Source of the DNA: Dromiciops gliroides
Lineage: Eukaryota > Chordata > Mammalia > Microbiotheria > Microbiotheriidae
Direction of reading: 5' to 3'
NCBI RefSeq assembly: GCF_019393635.1
Contig: NC_057861.1
Location: forward strand, 174,266,077 to 174,330,076
Length of the DNA stretch: 64,000 nt
Shown: one piece after another, positions 63,251 through 64,000 of the stretch
Layout: each line of letters starts with the position of its first letter
Position numbering within the stretch: the stretch's first letter is position 1
Program-made: the position numbers and the translations under genes
Notes under the pieces: generated by a model
What the model was told of the DNA's origin: nothing
What the model saw: only the letters and a program-made list of their open reading frames with translations
Databases searched by the model: none

Positions 63251-64000
63251 GCCTTACTCCCTTCTCTTGTCCATGAACACTTCTGTTCCTATGCATTTTC
63301 TGTGATAAAGAAAATAAAAAGATGGTTCACAGCCTATATGCATGTTGTAGAGTAAGTAACCTTGTAAGAGGGAAAGGACCATTTTATCCACAAATGGAGA
63401 TATCCTAGACATGAGTCAAATGTAAGCCTTGTTTTTGAGATTTCCCTGGAGTTTTCTTCTATGCTATGGGCAGAGCAAAAAGAAAAAAAGAAACTGACCT
63501 TTCTGAGGTCAAGGCCCCATGATCAAACCTGGTCTGTGTGGTCTCAGAGTCCCTGGGGGTGCCCTGGGGCACAAGTAACATTTATTTTATGGTTGAGTAC
63601 CAGTTGTACCTGCCTGATAATTATTTCTTCTTTTGTCCTGCAGACTTATCTTTGGATAGTTGTACTCACTCACTGATCTTCAGAGGAAGAAGAGAAAACG
63701 TTTTTCTAGGGACTTAAAGTTGGAAAATTTCAATTAATCAGAATAGTCAACAGTGGAAAAAACCCTAGGAGAAGGGTTATCCATTCCCTTTTCTCCTTTA
63801 TTCAGCAATACACCTTAATAAAAACTGCCTCTCTACTCCATCCTCACATTAAAAATCTAAAAATGTCATATCCTAGATGTCTTTCATCGGGGGCTTGCCA
63901 TGTGTGTGGTGTTTATAAAAGATAAATCTAAATGCCAGAAGTTATCCTTGTTTCATATCTTACTGGAAAAAAATAAACTTCACTATGTTATGAGAACCTA
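63251..64000. other. Unassigned sequence to window end
   Basis: No repeat or gene recognised. The 71-codon frame at 63461-63676 has no known relative. Composition is ordinary. Confidence 0.35.

Overview
The window looks like nuclear DNA of a marsupial mammal. The strongest evidence is at least 24 copies of a tRNA-derived SINE of the WSINE1/SINE1_MD type, with head GGGGCAGCTAGGTGGCGCAG, an oligo-A or T-rich tail and 11-19 bp target-site duplications. It also holds full-length and partial MAR1-type CORE-SINEs with a Bov-B/RTE-like tail, many MIR/THER-type CORE-SINEs, L2 and L3/CR1 LINE relics, and marsupial-type L1 pieces. The species cannot be fixed from sequence alone. Repeat family names come from my memory of consensus sequences; no RepeatMasker run was possible.

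I found no intact protein-coding gene, no confident exon, and no tRNA, rRNA or CRISPR array. Nearly every open reading frame is a chance frame or lies inside a repeat. The one gene-derived object I can name is a processed pseudogene of carboxypeptidase M (CPM), on the minus strand at about 15297-16660. It has lost its introns, carries stops and frameshifts, has an LTR-like insertion, and lacks the zinc-binding histidine of the HxxE motif. Its 3' end runs directly into the tail half of a SINE with its poly(A), which suggests a chimeric retrotransposition or a later deletion.

Layout: 1-9.0 kb is mainly old L3/CR1 relics with hAT-like MITEs and an (AC/GT)n tract. 9-14.2 kb mixes SINEs, MIR, L2 and L3, with an unmasked candidate regulatory block at 10.87-11.45 kb and a perfect (CATC)17 at 12.4 kb. 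14.9-17.6 kb holds the CPM retrocopy and two inverted LTR-like pieces. 18-25 kb is L1/L2/L3, including an L1 5' region on the minus strand (22.1-23.95 kb). 25.6-30 kb is mostly unassigned, with an AT-rich microsatellite zone. 30.9-32.3 kb is an L2 split by an L1 3' end. 32.9-34.2 and 36.2-37.3 kb are unassigned, the latter relatively GC-rich. 37.6-45.4 kb is dense in SINEs. 47.2-55.3 kb is dominated by L2 and L1 relics with nested SINEs. 56-58 kb is unassigned. 58-63.2 kb is L2, MIR, MAR1 and SINE.

The segment is therefore best read as intergenic or intronic. Its functional content, if any, would be cis-regulatory: several non-repetitive blocks contain recognisable transcription-factor motifs. 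I found no previously undescribed multi-gene system. The most notable items are the CPM-SINE chimera, a fold-back SINE, a SINE deleted between short direct repeats, a strand bias of the SINEs, and the candidate regulatory blocks.
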